DNA of 64,000 bases from Bin87 sp034420475 (GTDB taxonomy: Bacteria; Chloroflexota; Dehalococcoidia; Lucifugimonadales; UBA3495), in the NCBI GenBank assembly GCA_034420475.1, contig DAOULH010000025.1, positions 74,178-138,177 on the forward strand, read 5' to 3'. The notes beneath the pieces were generated by a model. That model worked only from the letters and a program-made list of their open reading frames with translations. It ran no database searches and was not told where the DNA came from. The position numbers and the translations under genes were made by a program. This document shows positions 16,262 to 25,037 of the stretch, piece by piece; the stretch's first letter is position 1, and the number at the start of each line of letters is the position of its first letter.

Positions 16262-19200
16262 CTATGGAGCTTCGATGACGGTTAACTGTTGATTGGCCGG
16301 CACGTCATGGAGGGTCTGGACGATGCCGCTGGGCCATCGAATCTGAACGGAGTCTGCCCGGGACGCCAAGCCGAGGCCGAAGTGGGCCGGCAGCATGTTC
16401 TGGCTCTTATTGCTGGAGCCGGCCGTGATCTCCCGGATCTGCGTGCGGCCGCCGGCAACCAGCGTAACCCGGGCGCCGATGCCGTCGCGGTTACTCACCG
16501 TTCCCACAGTCTGAACGCGGAGCCAGTTGGCATCCCCGGCGCAGCGATTCTGGAACAGGCGGGCGCTTTGAGCCTCTTCGCCGGCGAGGCCCAGGTTTGC
16601 CACGTACAAATCCAGGCAGCCGTCGTCGTTGAAGTCGGCGTAAGCCACGCCGCGGCCGACGCCCCGGTCGTCGGCGCCGCTGATGGACGACACGTCCTCG
16701 AACCTGGCGTCGCCGGTGTTGCGCAGGAGCAGGTTGGGTTGGCGCCGGTGATTGGTCGGCGCATCGCTGTCCAGGTGACCGCTGGCAACGTAGAGGTCCT
16801 CCCAGCCGTCATTGTCATAATCGAAAAACACGGTGCCCCAACTGACTCGCTGCCGCCTTTGAAAGGCGCCCATTCCCGCCTCGGCATCGGCGGCCGTCTC
16901 GGTGAAACTGATCCCGTCGCCATTATTTTTCAGCAGGACGTTGTCTTCGATGTTGGTGACGTAGAGGTCAAAGTGCCCGTCGAGATCGTAATCGCCCACC
17001 GCCAGGCCCATGCCGAACATGGCCACGTCGGCGCGAGAGTCGCGGGAGATGTCCTCGAACCGCCAGGTTCCGTCGGCAGTGGGACCATCGTTGCGCCACA
17101 GGACGTTGGGCTGAGCGTCGTGCCCGAAGTCGTTCACAACGTACAGGTCGGGGTCGCCGTCGTTGTCGAAGTCGAGCCAGCCCGGCTGGAACCCGGCTCC
17201 CCACAGATTGCCATACTCCCCCGGGATTTTTTGCGGAGAGCTGATGTCGCCCAGCAGGTGCGAAACCTCGGTGAAGGTGCCGTCGCCGTTGTTGTGGAAA
17301 AGACCCAGCGGTCGCACGGCAAGGTAAAAGGCCCGGAGATCCAGGACTTCCATGTCCGATTCCTCCATGTGCCGGACGACGACGAAGTCCAGATGGCCGT
17401 CCCGATCATAGTCGCCCCAGGCGCAGCCCATGGATCGGTAGCTGGGATCGGGGTCACCCAATCCGGCAAGGTCCGTCACGTCAGCGAAGGTTCCTGATCC
17501 GTTGTTGCGAAAGAGTTTGCTTGCGCCCCAATTGGTGACGTAGAGGTCCTGATCGCCGTCGTTGTCATAGTCGGCGGCGCACCCGCCATTGGACAGGCCC
17601 ATCAGCTCATCGACCCCGGCTTCCGCCGCGATGTCGGTGAATGTGCCGTTGCCATCGTTCCGGTACAACGCGTTGGCCCCGTCGATCTGGTCCGGCGACT
17701 CGCTCCAGGAGGGCTTGGACGCGACGTAGATGTCCTGCCAACCGTCGTTGTTGTAGTCAAAAACGACCACGCCCGCCCCCAGCGGTATGCGGTCCACCGG
17801 GTCGCGGTAATGCTGGAAAGCGACACCGGCCTCTTGCGCTACGTCGGCAAACAACGGTTGGAGGTAGGTGAATCCCCCCGGCAAAATACCGGAACGACCG
17901 TCGGGGTTGGTTATCGCCACATCGACGACGCCGGCCCGGCGCGCCGGCGCCAGCACGGTCATAGTTTGGGAGTCCAGGAACTCCAGGACCATCGCCTCCA
18001 CTCCCCCGATGGCGACGCGGCTGCCGGCCTCCATGCCGGCGCCGGAGACGGTCACCAGGCTGCCCCCGGAGGTGGCGGCAGCAGCAGGCTCCAGGGCCGA
18101 AATCCGCGGCCCGTGGGTGTTGGGAGGAGCGAGGTCCCCAAGCCTCCACGCCGGTGCGTTGTCGGCGCCGGGGCCGTGGCTGAGGTTGACCCGGTGCGAC
18201 CCGTCGGCGTTCATCATCATGATCTCCGGGTCTCCGTAGCGGTCGCTGCTGAAGGCTATCCGAGCGCCGTCGGGCGACCAGGAGGGCCAGTAGTCGTTGA
18301 AGGCGTCCCCGGTAAGCTGCACCGGGTTCGAGCCGTCAGCATCCATGACGTACACGGCGGGGCGGCCGGTTCGGCTGGAAGAAAAAGCAATTTGGGAACC
18401 GTCGGGCGACCAGGCGGGAAATCCGTCGGAGGTCGCATTCCGGGTCAGACGGACCTGGTTGGAGCCGTCGGCGTCCATCACGTAAATCTCCAGGTTGCCG
18501 TCGCGTCGGGAGTTGAACAGGATGCGCTGCCCGTCGGGGGACCAGGCGGGTGACGAGTCGTACCCCGGGTCGTTGGTCAGGTTGATCGGGTTGGAGCCGT
18601 CGGCGTCCATCACGTAGATCTCGCGGTTGCCGTCGCGCTCGGAGGAATAGGCGATCCGGCTGCCGTCGGGAGACCAGGCCGGTAGCGCGTTGTCCGGGCC
18701 ATTGTCCTCGGTGAGGCGACGCGCGCGCGCGCCGTCGGCGTTCATCACGTAGATCTCAGGGCTGCCGTGACGGTCGGACACGAACGCGATCTTTTTGCCG
18801 TCGGGCGACCAGGCCGGCATGTCGTCGTGGTTGGTGTTGTTGCTGAGCCGTTTCAGGTCGGAGCCGTCCGGCAGCATCGAGTAGATCTCAAAGTCGCCGT
18901 CCCGGTCCGAGCTGAAAACGATGCGGGAGTCGGAGTTGTCCAGGAAGAACGGGCCGACGAACAGCAGGCCCACGCCGCCCACCATGCTCAAGGTCCAGGT
19001 GCCGGCGGCAAAGGCGGCCACCGCTTTCTTGGGCATGACCCGGGCCAGGCCCCATAAGGTGAAGGGGCCGGCCGCCGCCGCGCCGAACAGCAGCGCCGCC
19101 GCCGGGGCCGCGCCCATGCCGACCAGCATCAGCACGGCGACCAGCGGGATCTCGAACAGCAGCGGCACGTTGATGAGGATGCCCAGGGTGGCGGCTACTG

Positions 19201-20035
19201 CAATTCCGGATAGATCGTCGCCCAGGTAGGCAGCGACGGTCTCCGGCGTAATCCATTGGATCACCAGGCCGCCGGCGAACCCCGCCAGTATCATGGCGGG
19301 TCCCAACCGCCACAGGTAGCGGAGGCTGGACTTCAGCCAGTCCTTCAATCCGGCGGAGGCGATGTCTCGCCAGGCGGCTGGTTCCTCCTGGGCCTGACCG
19401 TCGGCGGCGTTGCCGAAGATGTCCGCCAGACGCACTTGACGCCGGACGAGCAACGCCACCAGCGGGCCGAGCACCAGCACTCCTGCGATGCTGACCGCGA
19501 TGCGCGTGCTGGCCAGCATGGGCGTGAAGACCAGGGCCGCCATCACCAGCGCCGGCACGTTCAGCGTGGAGGAACCCTGGGTGATGGCGATGGCGGTTTC
19601 CACCGGCGCGCCCCGGTTCCGAAAGGCCGACGCGATGGGAACGATGCAGGCGGAGCACAGGTTCATGGAGGAGCCGACGGCAAAGCCGCGCAATACCCCC
19701 TTGATGCCGCCGCCGGTGAACCGGGAGCCGCCGCTATTGGGGAACAGGAACACCTCGGTGATGCCGGCGGCGAGGAAGGCGAAGATCATCCCCACCGTCA
19801 CCAGCTTCAGGTAGCTGGTGGAGAAGTCCCACCACCGTTGGAAGAAGCCGTTTTCAGGCTCCCGGTTGATGCAAAACCCCTGGAAACACTCGGCCCGGGG
19901 CGCGTTGACGCCGGCAAGGTCGGCCTCGACCGTATCCAGCTTGGGGATCCGGTTGAAGGCCAGGAACAGGGCTAGGATGACGGCCAACAGCACAATGCCG
20001 ATGACCCGCTTCTTTTTCAGCGCCGTATCAAACAT
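16262..20035 (-). CDS. Giant fusion: ArsP/YraQ-like permease + TolB PD40 repeats + IPT/TIG + FG-GAP/VCBS repeats + ASPIC/UnbV
   Basis: A single uninterrupted 1257-aa frame. Residues 1-365 form a multi-helix permease of the ArsP_1/DUF318 type, with the cysteine motif NLCSACIVPIA (C127, C130) and the second-half motif GILINVPLLFEIPLVAVLML. Residues about 371-635 contain six TolB-type PD40 repeats (PAWSPDGxxIAFxSDRxGxxEIYVMNADGS). About 645-730 is an IPT/TIG domain (GGSLVTVSGAGMEAG). About 731-1160 holds FG-GAP/VCBS calcium-binding-like repeats (FDYNNDGWQDIYVAS). About 1165-1257 is an ASPIC/UnbV domain (DGIGARVTLVAGG, IRWPSG). The second half alone looks like a CRTAC1-family protein. Fusion to a metal(loid)-type permease is unexpected. 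It is either a real envelope protein with a large exported propeller or the product of a gene fusion event. Confidence 0.88.
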   Translation of the reverse strand: MFDTALKKKRVIGIVLLAVILALFLAFNRIPKLDTVEADLAGVNAPRAECFQGFCINREPENGFFQRWWDFSTSYLKLVTVGMIFAFLAAGITEVFLFPNSGGSRFTGGGIKGVLRGFAVGSSMNLCSACIVPIASAFRNRGAPVETAIAITQGSSTLNVPALVMAALVFTPMLASTRIAVSIAGVLVLGPLVALLVRRQVRLADIFGNAADGQAQEEPAAWRDIASAGLKDWLKSSLRYLWRLGPAMILAGFAGGLVIQWITPETVAAYLGDDLSGIAVAATLGILINVPLLFEIPLVAVLMLVGMGAAPAAALLFGAAAAGPFTLWGLARVMPKKAVAAFAAGTWTLSMVGGVGLLFVGPFFLDNSDSRIVFSSDRDGDFEIYSMLPDGSDLKRLSNNTNHDDMPAWSPDGKKIAFVSDRHGSPEIYVMNADGARARRLTEDNGPDNALPAWSPDGSRIAYSSERDGNREIYVMDADGSNPINLTNDPGYDSSPAWSPDGQRILFNSRRDGNLEIYVMDADGSNQVRLTRNATSDGFPAWSPDGSQIAFSSSRTGRPAVYVMDADGSNPVQLTGDAFNDYWPSWSPDGARIAFSSDRYGDPEIMMMNADGSHRVNLSHGPGADNAPAWRLGDLAPPNTHGPRISALEPAAAATSGGSLVTVSGAGMEAGSRVAIGGVEAMVLEFLDSQTMTVLAPARRAGVVDVAITNPDGRSGILPGGFTYLQPLFADVAQEAGVAFQHYRDPVDRIPLGAGVVVFDYNNDGWQDIYVASKPSWSESPDQIDGANALYRNDGNGTFTDIAAEAGVDELMGLSNGGCAADYDNDGDQDLYVTNWGASKLFRNNGSGTFADVTDLAGLGDPDPSYRSMGCAWGDYDRDGHLDFVVVRHMEESDMEVLDLRAFYLAVRPLGLFHNNGDGTFTEVSHLLGDISSPQKIPGEYGNLWGAGFQPGWLDFDNDGDPDLYVVNDFGHDAQPNVLWRNDGPTADGTWRFEDISRDSRADVAMFGMGLAVGDYDLDGHFDLYVTNIEDNVLLKNNGDGISFTETAADAEAGMGAFQRRQRVSWGTVFFDYDNDGWEDLYVASGHLDSDAPTNHRRQPNLLLRNTGDARFEDVSSISGADDRGVGRGVAYADFNDDGCLDLYVANLGLAGEEAQSARLFQNRCAGDANWLRVQTVGTVSNRDGIGARVTLVAGGRTQIREITAGSSNKSQNMLPAHFGLGLASRADSVQIRWPSGIVQTLHDVPANQQLTVIEAP

Positions 20036-20195
20036 CCGCAGTCGCTCTTTGGCGATATTCCGTCAGCCCCTGGGCCGGGAAGTTTGGCAAGTCGGAGGGT
20101 GGAGGGGCGATTACTCCGGGTTTTGCCGGAATGCGCGGATGTTATGCGCGCCGCAATATGCCGTCAATGGCGAGGCGACATCCCGCACGGGCGAT

Positions 20196-20331
20196 CTCGC
20201 GCATACCCACTTCGCTTAAACCGTCATTGCGAGCGCAGCGCGGCAATCTCGTTGGGGCAACGGACGCCGCCGCGGGAACGATATCGCCGCGTCGCTGCGC
20301 TCCTCGCGATGACAAAATGGGTATGCGTGAG
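20196..20331. repeat. Short-form palindromic MITE/REP-like element, copy 3
   Basis: The core at 20223-20313 is almost identical to copy 2. Outer arms CTCGCGCATACCC and GGGTATGCGTGAG pair well. It lies between the divergent fusion gene and the MFS gene. The rest of the 366-bp gap shows no gene. Confidence 0.85.
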
Positions 20332-20401
20332 CACGCGCGGTTCGTTGACTCCCGCAAAACGGCGATGCTACGGTGAGCCACCCTGACGAACCGGAGCCGC
20401 G

Positions 20402-21643
20402 ATGCGCCGGACCGATTACCGCTGGACCATCCTGGGCACGGGGTTCGCGATCCTCTTTTTCAACGGCGGCTCGCGCTCTACCCTGGGGCTCATGCTGAAG
20501 CCCATGGTCGACGACCTGGAATGGAGCCGGTCGGCCCTTTCGCTGGGAATCACGGCGTACATGGTGGTCTCCGCGCTGGCGATGCCCTTCGTCGGCCGGC
20601 TGGCGGACCGCTACGATCTGCGCTGGATCATGGGGGCCGGCGTAATCGTGAGCGCCGTGGGCGTAGGGCTGATGAGCCTGATCGCCGCGCCGTGGCAGCT
20701 GTTCGCCGTCTATGGCCTGGTCTTCGCCCTGGGGAACGCCGGGATTTCCAACCCCATCGTCAGCGTCATGATCGTCCGGTGGTTTCCGGACCGCCGGGGC
20801 GTGGCCAACAGCGTGGCCGTATCGGGCAATGCCATCGGCCAACTGGTGATCATCGGGCTGCTGGCCCAGTCGTTGGACGCTTTCGGCTGGCGGGTATCGT
20901 ACGCGGCGCTGGGCCTGGCCAACCTGGTGATCCTGGCGCCCGTGGTGTTCGCGGCGGTCAGGGCGGCGCCGGCTCCGGTCGCGCAAGCGGAACGGCCGCC
21001 GGGCGGCAACCCACTCCCGGCGGCGCCGGCAACCGATCTGCGGCAGGTTCCGCTGCTGACCTCGGTGCAACTCTGGTTGCTGGGCGGCATCTACGCCATC
21101 TGCGGGTTCCAGGACTTTTTCGTGGCGACCCACGTGGTGGCCTTCGCCCTGGACATCGGGTTCGGCACGCTGGTCGCCGGGAACCTGCTGGCGCTGATGG
21201 GTGTGATGGGTCTGCTGGGAGTGCTGGTCTCGGGGTTCCTGGCCGACCGCATGGGGCCGGGCCGGCCAACGCTGCTCTGCTTCGTGATGCGGATCGGGAT
21301 CTTCCTGCTGGTGCTGGTGTCGCAGGACAAGCCGGCGGTGATGATCTACGCGCTGCTGTACGGGTTCACCTTCCTGATGACCGCGCCGCTGACGGTAATC
21401 TTCTCCGGGAACATCTTCGGCACGGCGCGGCTGGGTCGGATCAGCGGGACGATCTCGATGATCCACCAGATCAGCGGCGGCCTTGGCGCGCTGGCGGGGG
21501 CGCTGGCCTTCGATATCTGGGGCAGCTACGACCGGGCGTTCGCGCTGATGCTGGCCCTGTCGGTGGTCGCCACCGTGGGCACCCTGCTGGTTCGGGATAA
21601 GGAGGCCAGGGGCGCGCCGCAGCACGGGATGATCTGCCTCTAG
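20402..21643 (+). CDS. MFS transporter (monocarboxylate/OFA-like)
   Basis: The 413-aa protein has about 12 predicted membrane helices in two halves separated by a Pro/Ala-rich cytoplasmic loop (residues about 190-215). The MFS loop 2-3 motif appears as GRLADRYDLRWIMG and the symmetrical loop 8-9 motif as GFLADRMGPGRP. VRWFPDRRGVANSVAVSGNA after the fourth helix is typical of the monocarboxylate/oxalate-formate branch. It probably exchanges or takes up an organic acid. It stands alone. Confidence 0.88.
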   Translation: MRRTDYRWTILGTGFAILFFNGGSRSTLGLMLKPMVDDLEWSRSALSLGITAYMVVSALAMPFVGRLADRYDLRWIMGAGVIVSAVGVGLMSLIAAPWQLFAVYGLVFALGNAGISNPIVSVMIVRWFPDRRGVANSVAVSGNAIGQLVIIGLLAQSLDAFGWRVSYAALGLANLVILAPVVFAAVRAAPAPVAQAERPPGGNPLPAAPATDLRQVPLLTSVQLWLLGGIYAICGFQDFFVATHVVAFALDIGFGTLVAGNLLALMGVMGLLGVLVSGFLADRMGPGRPTLLCFVMRIGIFLLVLVSQDKPAVMIYALLYGFTFLMTAPLTVIFSGNIFGTARLGRISGTISMIHQISGGLGALAGALAFDIWGSYDRAFALMLALSVVATVGTLLVRDKEARGAPQHGMICL

Positions 21644-21690
21644 GTGCGCTAGGGTCGTCGCCATAAGGGGTGCTCTAATCGACGAAACGC

Positions 21691-21851
21691 GGCATCCCAG
21701 TTCGTAAATCGTCAGAATCAGGATTTACGGGATTTTATGATTTGACAGGATTGGGAGATTCCCATCACAGACGGTTCCAATCCTGATAATCCTCAAATCT
21801 TGAAAATCCTGATTCTGACGTTTCCCCGCCGCAAACTGGGTACGTGTGAGG
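21691..21851. repeat. Hybrid palindromic element: MITE arms around an unrelated 111-bp core
   Basis: The core at 21710-21820 has exact 16-base terminal inverted repeats (CGTCAGAATCAGGATT) and an A+T-rich imperfect palindrome between them. Just outside lie CATCCCAGTTCG on the left and AACTGGGTACGTGTGAG on the right, which match the outer arms of the short-form MITE family. The element occupies most of the gap after the MFS gene. No gene is seen in the rest. Confidence 0.75.
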
Positions 21852-21953
21852 GTGACGGCAATGTTGTTTTAGTGGGCTACGCAGCGCGTCACAGAGCGGC
21901 CATCATCTGCGGGCATCTATGGTGATCTCACTGTAGCATCATCAGGCGTCCGC

Positions 21954-22496
21954 CTACCGATCCACCAGGCACGCGATCACCTGCGGAGCCGCCGTGGCCG
22001 CCCGCTCGGAGAGTTCGGCGTCGGTCAGGGTGACGATGGGGTGCTCGATGATTGCCAGCCCGTACTCCGGGTCGCCGCGCATTCGGGACATGGCGTGGGC
22101 TTGACTCACGAAGGGCCGGGTGGTCAGCACGGTGGACGGGATGCCCAGCAGTTCGGTTTCCATTGCGTCGTGCACACTGCACGCGGTGCAGGACCCTCAT
22201 TCCGCCGTGGCGTGTATTGCCACGTCAATGCTCTTGGCGGTGCGTTGCAGGTCCTCGATTCGGGCCGGCCACTGCCATCCGCCCTTGTTGTGTTCCACGG
22301 TGCCGGCGATGTCGTACCGCTCGCCGATGATGGCGGCGATGCGACGCAGCAGGTCCTCGGAGTGCGGCTTGTTGTTGGCGAACAGCCCGATGACCTTGCC
22401 GTCCAGGGTCGCCGGACGCTGCGCCAACCGCGACGGGGCCGGCGGCGAGTCGTCGCGCGGGTCCAGCGTGACGATGGGAGTGGATTGTGTTGTCAT
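21954..22496 (-). CDS. UGSC-family selenoprotein (in-frame TGA read as selenocysteine)
   Basis: The 180-aa product reads through one TGA (complement at 22197-22199) at residue 100, giving IHATAE-U-GSCTACSVHDA. The N-terminal half resembles a Rossmann-like segment (ATLDGKVIGLFANNKPHSED) and the C-terminal half starts METELLGIPSTVLTT. Both halves align with the second gene at 36601-37140, which has TGA at the same place. A SECIS-like hairpin sits 14-28 bases after the TGA. AGGAGG lies seven bases before the ATG at 22496. U-G-S-C defines a selenoprotein family of unknown biochemistry known from marine bacteria; a thiol-selenol redox centre (U100, C103, also C106) is inferred. It lies 56 bases downstream of the partner gene at 22553. 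Confidence 0.9.
22169..22183 (-). promoter_or_regulatory. Bacterial SECIS-like hairpin for the 22197 TGA
   Basis: Bases 14-19 after the TGA (CGTGCA) pair with bases 23-28 (TGCACG) around a GTG loop. Position, small loop and leading G-U fit bacterial SECIS elements, which recruit SelB. The second selenoprotein gene has a hairpin at identical positions with a C-G to G-C swap. Confidence 0.75.
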
Positions 22497-22552
22497 GCGA
22501 TGACCTCCTGGTTAGGGACCGGCCCGATGGATAACGCGGGAACGCGGTGGTG

Positions 22553-23554
22553 TCAGTTGGGTACGGCAACTTGCCGAATGACCGAGCGGCTGGAGCCCCA
22601 GGTGGCGATGAGACTGACGAAAGCGCCGGCCATGCCGCCGCCGGGCAGCACGGTGATCCGGTCGGCTTCGGGAACTACCGGAACCAGTCGGTCGTGATCG
22701 AGTTCGTGGCCCATCCGCTTCCAGCGCATCCACTCGGACACGGGTAGCCGCGCCTTGTCGTGCAGGAAGTCGGCCACCTGCTGGCGCGACCAGCCGGCCG
22801 CCGCCACGTGCTGCATGGTCTCCGGGCTGATGACGCAGATCACTTCCGGCATACCCGGGCCGAAGGCCAGCATGGCGTGGGCCACGGTGGTCAGGAACTC
22901 GGCCGGGTCGCGGCCGCTGTGCAGGGTCACCTGCAATGGCGCCAGGGTGGCAAAGGCTCTCACGATGGTAGCGTCGTCGCCGTAGCCCAGTTCCGAAGCC
23001 AGCGATGGCCACGGGCTGATGGCCAGGTTCTCGGGGAAGCTGAAGGTGATCTTGCCGGCGTGGCCGAAGGTGCTGTTGTCCATCACCACCGGAACCGATC
23101 CGTAGAAGTTGGACTTGAACAGGTTTACCGCCCGACCGATGGCGGCGTTGGCGCGACTGCCGTTGCCCATCATCTCCACGCCGGCGTTCATGCCGATGGT
23201 CTCGGCGTAGGGGCCACTGACCACCGTGAGCACCGTTGCGCCGTTGGTGGACGTGCTGCTGGCGTGGAGGTTGAAACTCCGCTCGGTGATCGCCGACAGC
23301 GCCGCCATGACCACCGGAAAATGCTCCGGCAGGCAACCGGCCATCACCGCGTTCACCGCCGCCTTGCCGGCCGTGAACCGCTTCTGCCGGATGATCTCCG
23401 TGCCCAGGTCGTGGTCGGCGTCCACGCCGGCGTAGTCCAGCATGGCCTGCACGCGGTCGGGAGTGGGCGGAACAATCGGCAGCCCATCGGTGAGGCCGTT
23501 GGCGAAGTAGTAATCCTGGGCGTCGTTCCAGTCGGCGAAGCTGAGGGTGGTCAT
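22553..23554 (-). CDS. UGSC selenoprotein-associated protein, uncharacterised family (paralogue of 34730-35803)
   Basis: I do not recognise a named enzyme domain in this 333-aa protein. It shares with the protein at 34730 the segments QDYYFANGLTDGLPIVPPT, VNAVMAGCLPEHFPVV (conserved Cys near residue 74), SRANAAIGRAVNLF, FSFPEN and a C-terminal ADRITVLPGGG. It has no signal peptide or membrane helix. It is 56 bases upstream of the UGSC selenoprotein on the same strand, so the two are probably co-transcribed. Because the second paralogue also lies near a UGSC gene, I infer that the two proteins act together, perhaps with the conserved Cys as redox partner. Confidence 0.8.
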   Translation of the reverse strand: MTTLSFADWNDAQDYYFANGLTDGLPIVPPTPDRVQAMLDYAGVDADHDLGTEIIRQKRFTAGKAAVNAVMAGCLPEHFPVVMAALSAITERSFNLHASSTSTNGATVLTVVSGPYAETIGMNAGVEMMGNGSRANAAIGRAVNLFKSNFYGSVPVVMDNSTFGHAGKITFSFPENLAISPWPSLASELGYGDDATIVRAFATLAPLQVTLHSGRDPAEFLTTVAHAMLAFGPGMPEVICVISPETMQHVAAAGWSRQQVADFLHDKARLPVSEWMRWKRMGHELDHDRLVPVVPEADRITVLPGGGMAGAFVSLIATWGSSRSVIRQVAVPN

Positions 23555-23639
23555 GTGGCAATCACTCGCGGGGTTGGGTCTGGGGCGATACGGGATTATG
23601 CCATCAATCGCCGTTACCCGCGAGTGTCCGCCGCCCGGT

Positions 23640-25037
23640 TCAGTTGCGCAGACCGCCCCGCCGGAAGTCCGGGGCCTCCATGGGCATTTCGGTGACCACC
23701 AGGGGATCCTGCAGGCGGGAGGCGATGCGCGGGCGGGCGGACGCGATGGTCTCGATCTGCTGTGACGTGGTGATGATGGTGGGCAGCCGCTCCTCGTAGC
23801 GATAGCCTACGATCTGGAACAGCTTGTCTTCCGCAAAGGGCGTGCTCCGCTCCGCGCCCATGTCGTCCAGCACCAGCACGTCGGCGTTGCGGATCCGGTC
23901 CAGCAGGTCGTCGTGGTTGACGTCGCTGTCCGGCGCGAAGGTGGCCCGCAGGTAGTCCAGCAGGTCGGCCACCGTGGCAAAAAAGACCTCGTCGCCCCGG
24001 TCTTCGCGCTCGCTTGCGGCCGCAACCGCCAGATGGGTCTTGCCGACGCCGTAGGGTCCGTGAAGGCTCAGCCAGCCATCTGGACTGTTGGCCCACCTTT
24101 GGACGTAGGATTTGGCCTGCTGCAAGCTCCGTTGTTGGTCGTGGGTCAAGCGGCCGTTGCCGGCTGGATCGAACGCCGGGAAGGTCATGCGAGCTCTCAT
24201 ATTGGGCGGGATTGCGCCAATGGATCGGCCGGTGGAACCACCCACTCTGCCCAGCCGGTAGAGCCGCCCGAACCCGTCCGGCGATTCCAGCCGGGTGCGC
24301 AGGAAGTCGTCCAGTCGGTTGGGGTCGCCGCGCAGAGTGACCACCGTGGGCAGGCGCGCCGCGTGCCTGGAGGCCAGGAGTTGGAACAGCCGCTCTTGGG
24401 TCCAGGGAGTCGACGGCCGGGTGGGCAGGTCATCCAGGACCAGCAGCGGCGCGTGACGTACCTGATCGAAAAGGTCAACAAATGGCTGGTCGGCATCGTC
24501 GTCGAACCCGCTGCGCAGGTAGTCGATCAGGTCCGCCGCGGTGATGAACAGAGCCGGATTGCCCGTCTCGATGCGGCGGTTGGCGATGGCGGCGGCCAGG
24601 TAGGTTTTTCCGCTCCCGCTGGGGCCGACAAGGGTAAGCCAACCCTCGGGGTTCTCAGCATAGGCGACGGCGGCCGACAGCGCATTCCGAAAAGCCTGAC
24701 GCGCCGCTGCCTCCGGGCTCAGGCCGTCCGGATCGGCGTTCTCAAACTTGGCCTGGCGCAGGGACCCGAGGTTGCTGTACCGCTCCAGGGCTTCGATCCG
24801 CTGGCGTCGGTCAATGTCCTGCTCCTGGCATTGGCATGGAAACACCTTGCCGAAGTCGGGATTGGTTACGTGGACCCTCCGCCTGACCCAGCCCGCGCCG
24901 CCGCACCGCTGGCAGTCTTCAGCCCCGTTCCGGCTCTCCGGATTCCCAGGGTAGTCGGCCGTATCGGCGTCGATAGCTGTCCAGGTATCCCGTGCGGCTA
25001 TCCGGCGCAGTATCGCGCCCAGGCTCTCCATGCTCAT
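23640..25037 (-). CDS. DnaC/IstB-like helicase loader with two tandem AAA+ domains
   Basis: The 465-aa protein has an N-terminal zinc ribbon (C42, C45, C68, C70). The first AAA+ module has Walker A GPSGSGKT (138-145) and Walker B LLVLDDL (198-204). The second has Walker A GPYGVGKT (327-334) and Walker B VLVLDDM (387-393). Ordinary DnaC/DnaI loaders have one AAA+ domain. It would load DnaB helicase at replication forks, in line with its place after dnaB and the DnaD-like gene. The start at 25037 overlaps the end of the DnaD-like gene by about 119 bases, and residues before it lack family character; Met at 25031 is also possible. Confidence 0.88.
   Translation of the reverse strand: MSMESLGAILRRIAARDTWTAIDADTADYPGNPESRNGAEDCQRCGGAGWVRRRVHVTNPDFGKVFPCQCQEQDIDRRQRIEALERYSNLGSLRQAKFENADPDGLSPEAAARQAFRNALSAAVAYAENPEGWLTLVGPSGSGKTYLAAAIANRRIETGNPALFITAADLIDYLRSGFDDDADQPFVDLFDQVRHAPLLVLDDLPTRPSTPWTQERLFQLLASRHAARLPTVVTLRGDPNRLDDFLRTRLESPDGFGRLYRLGRVGGSTGRSIGAIPPNMRARMTFPAFDPAGNGRLTHDQQRSLQQAKSYVQRWANSPDGWLSLHGPYGVGKTHLAVAAASEREDRGDEVFFATVADLLDYLRATFAPDSDVNHDDLLDRIRNADVLVLDDMGAERSTPFAEDKLFQIVGYRYEERLPTIITTSQQIETIASARPRIASRLQDPLVVTEMPMEAPDFRRGGLRN

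Noticed and set aside
20131..20376. Small frames with LRAQRGNLVGATDAAAG-like sequence, repeated at several places
   Set aside because: These are translations of the palindromic repeat elements, not genes.
21954..22200. Treating the downstream halves of the UGSC genes as independent small genes
   Set aside because: Both lack their own ribosome site, start mid-domain, and are in frame with the upstream half across a TGA with a SECIS-like hairpin.
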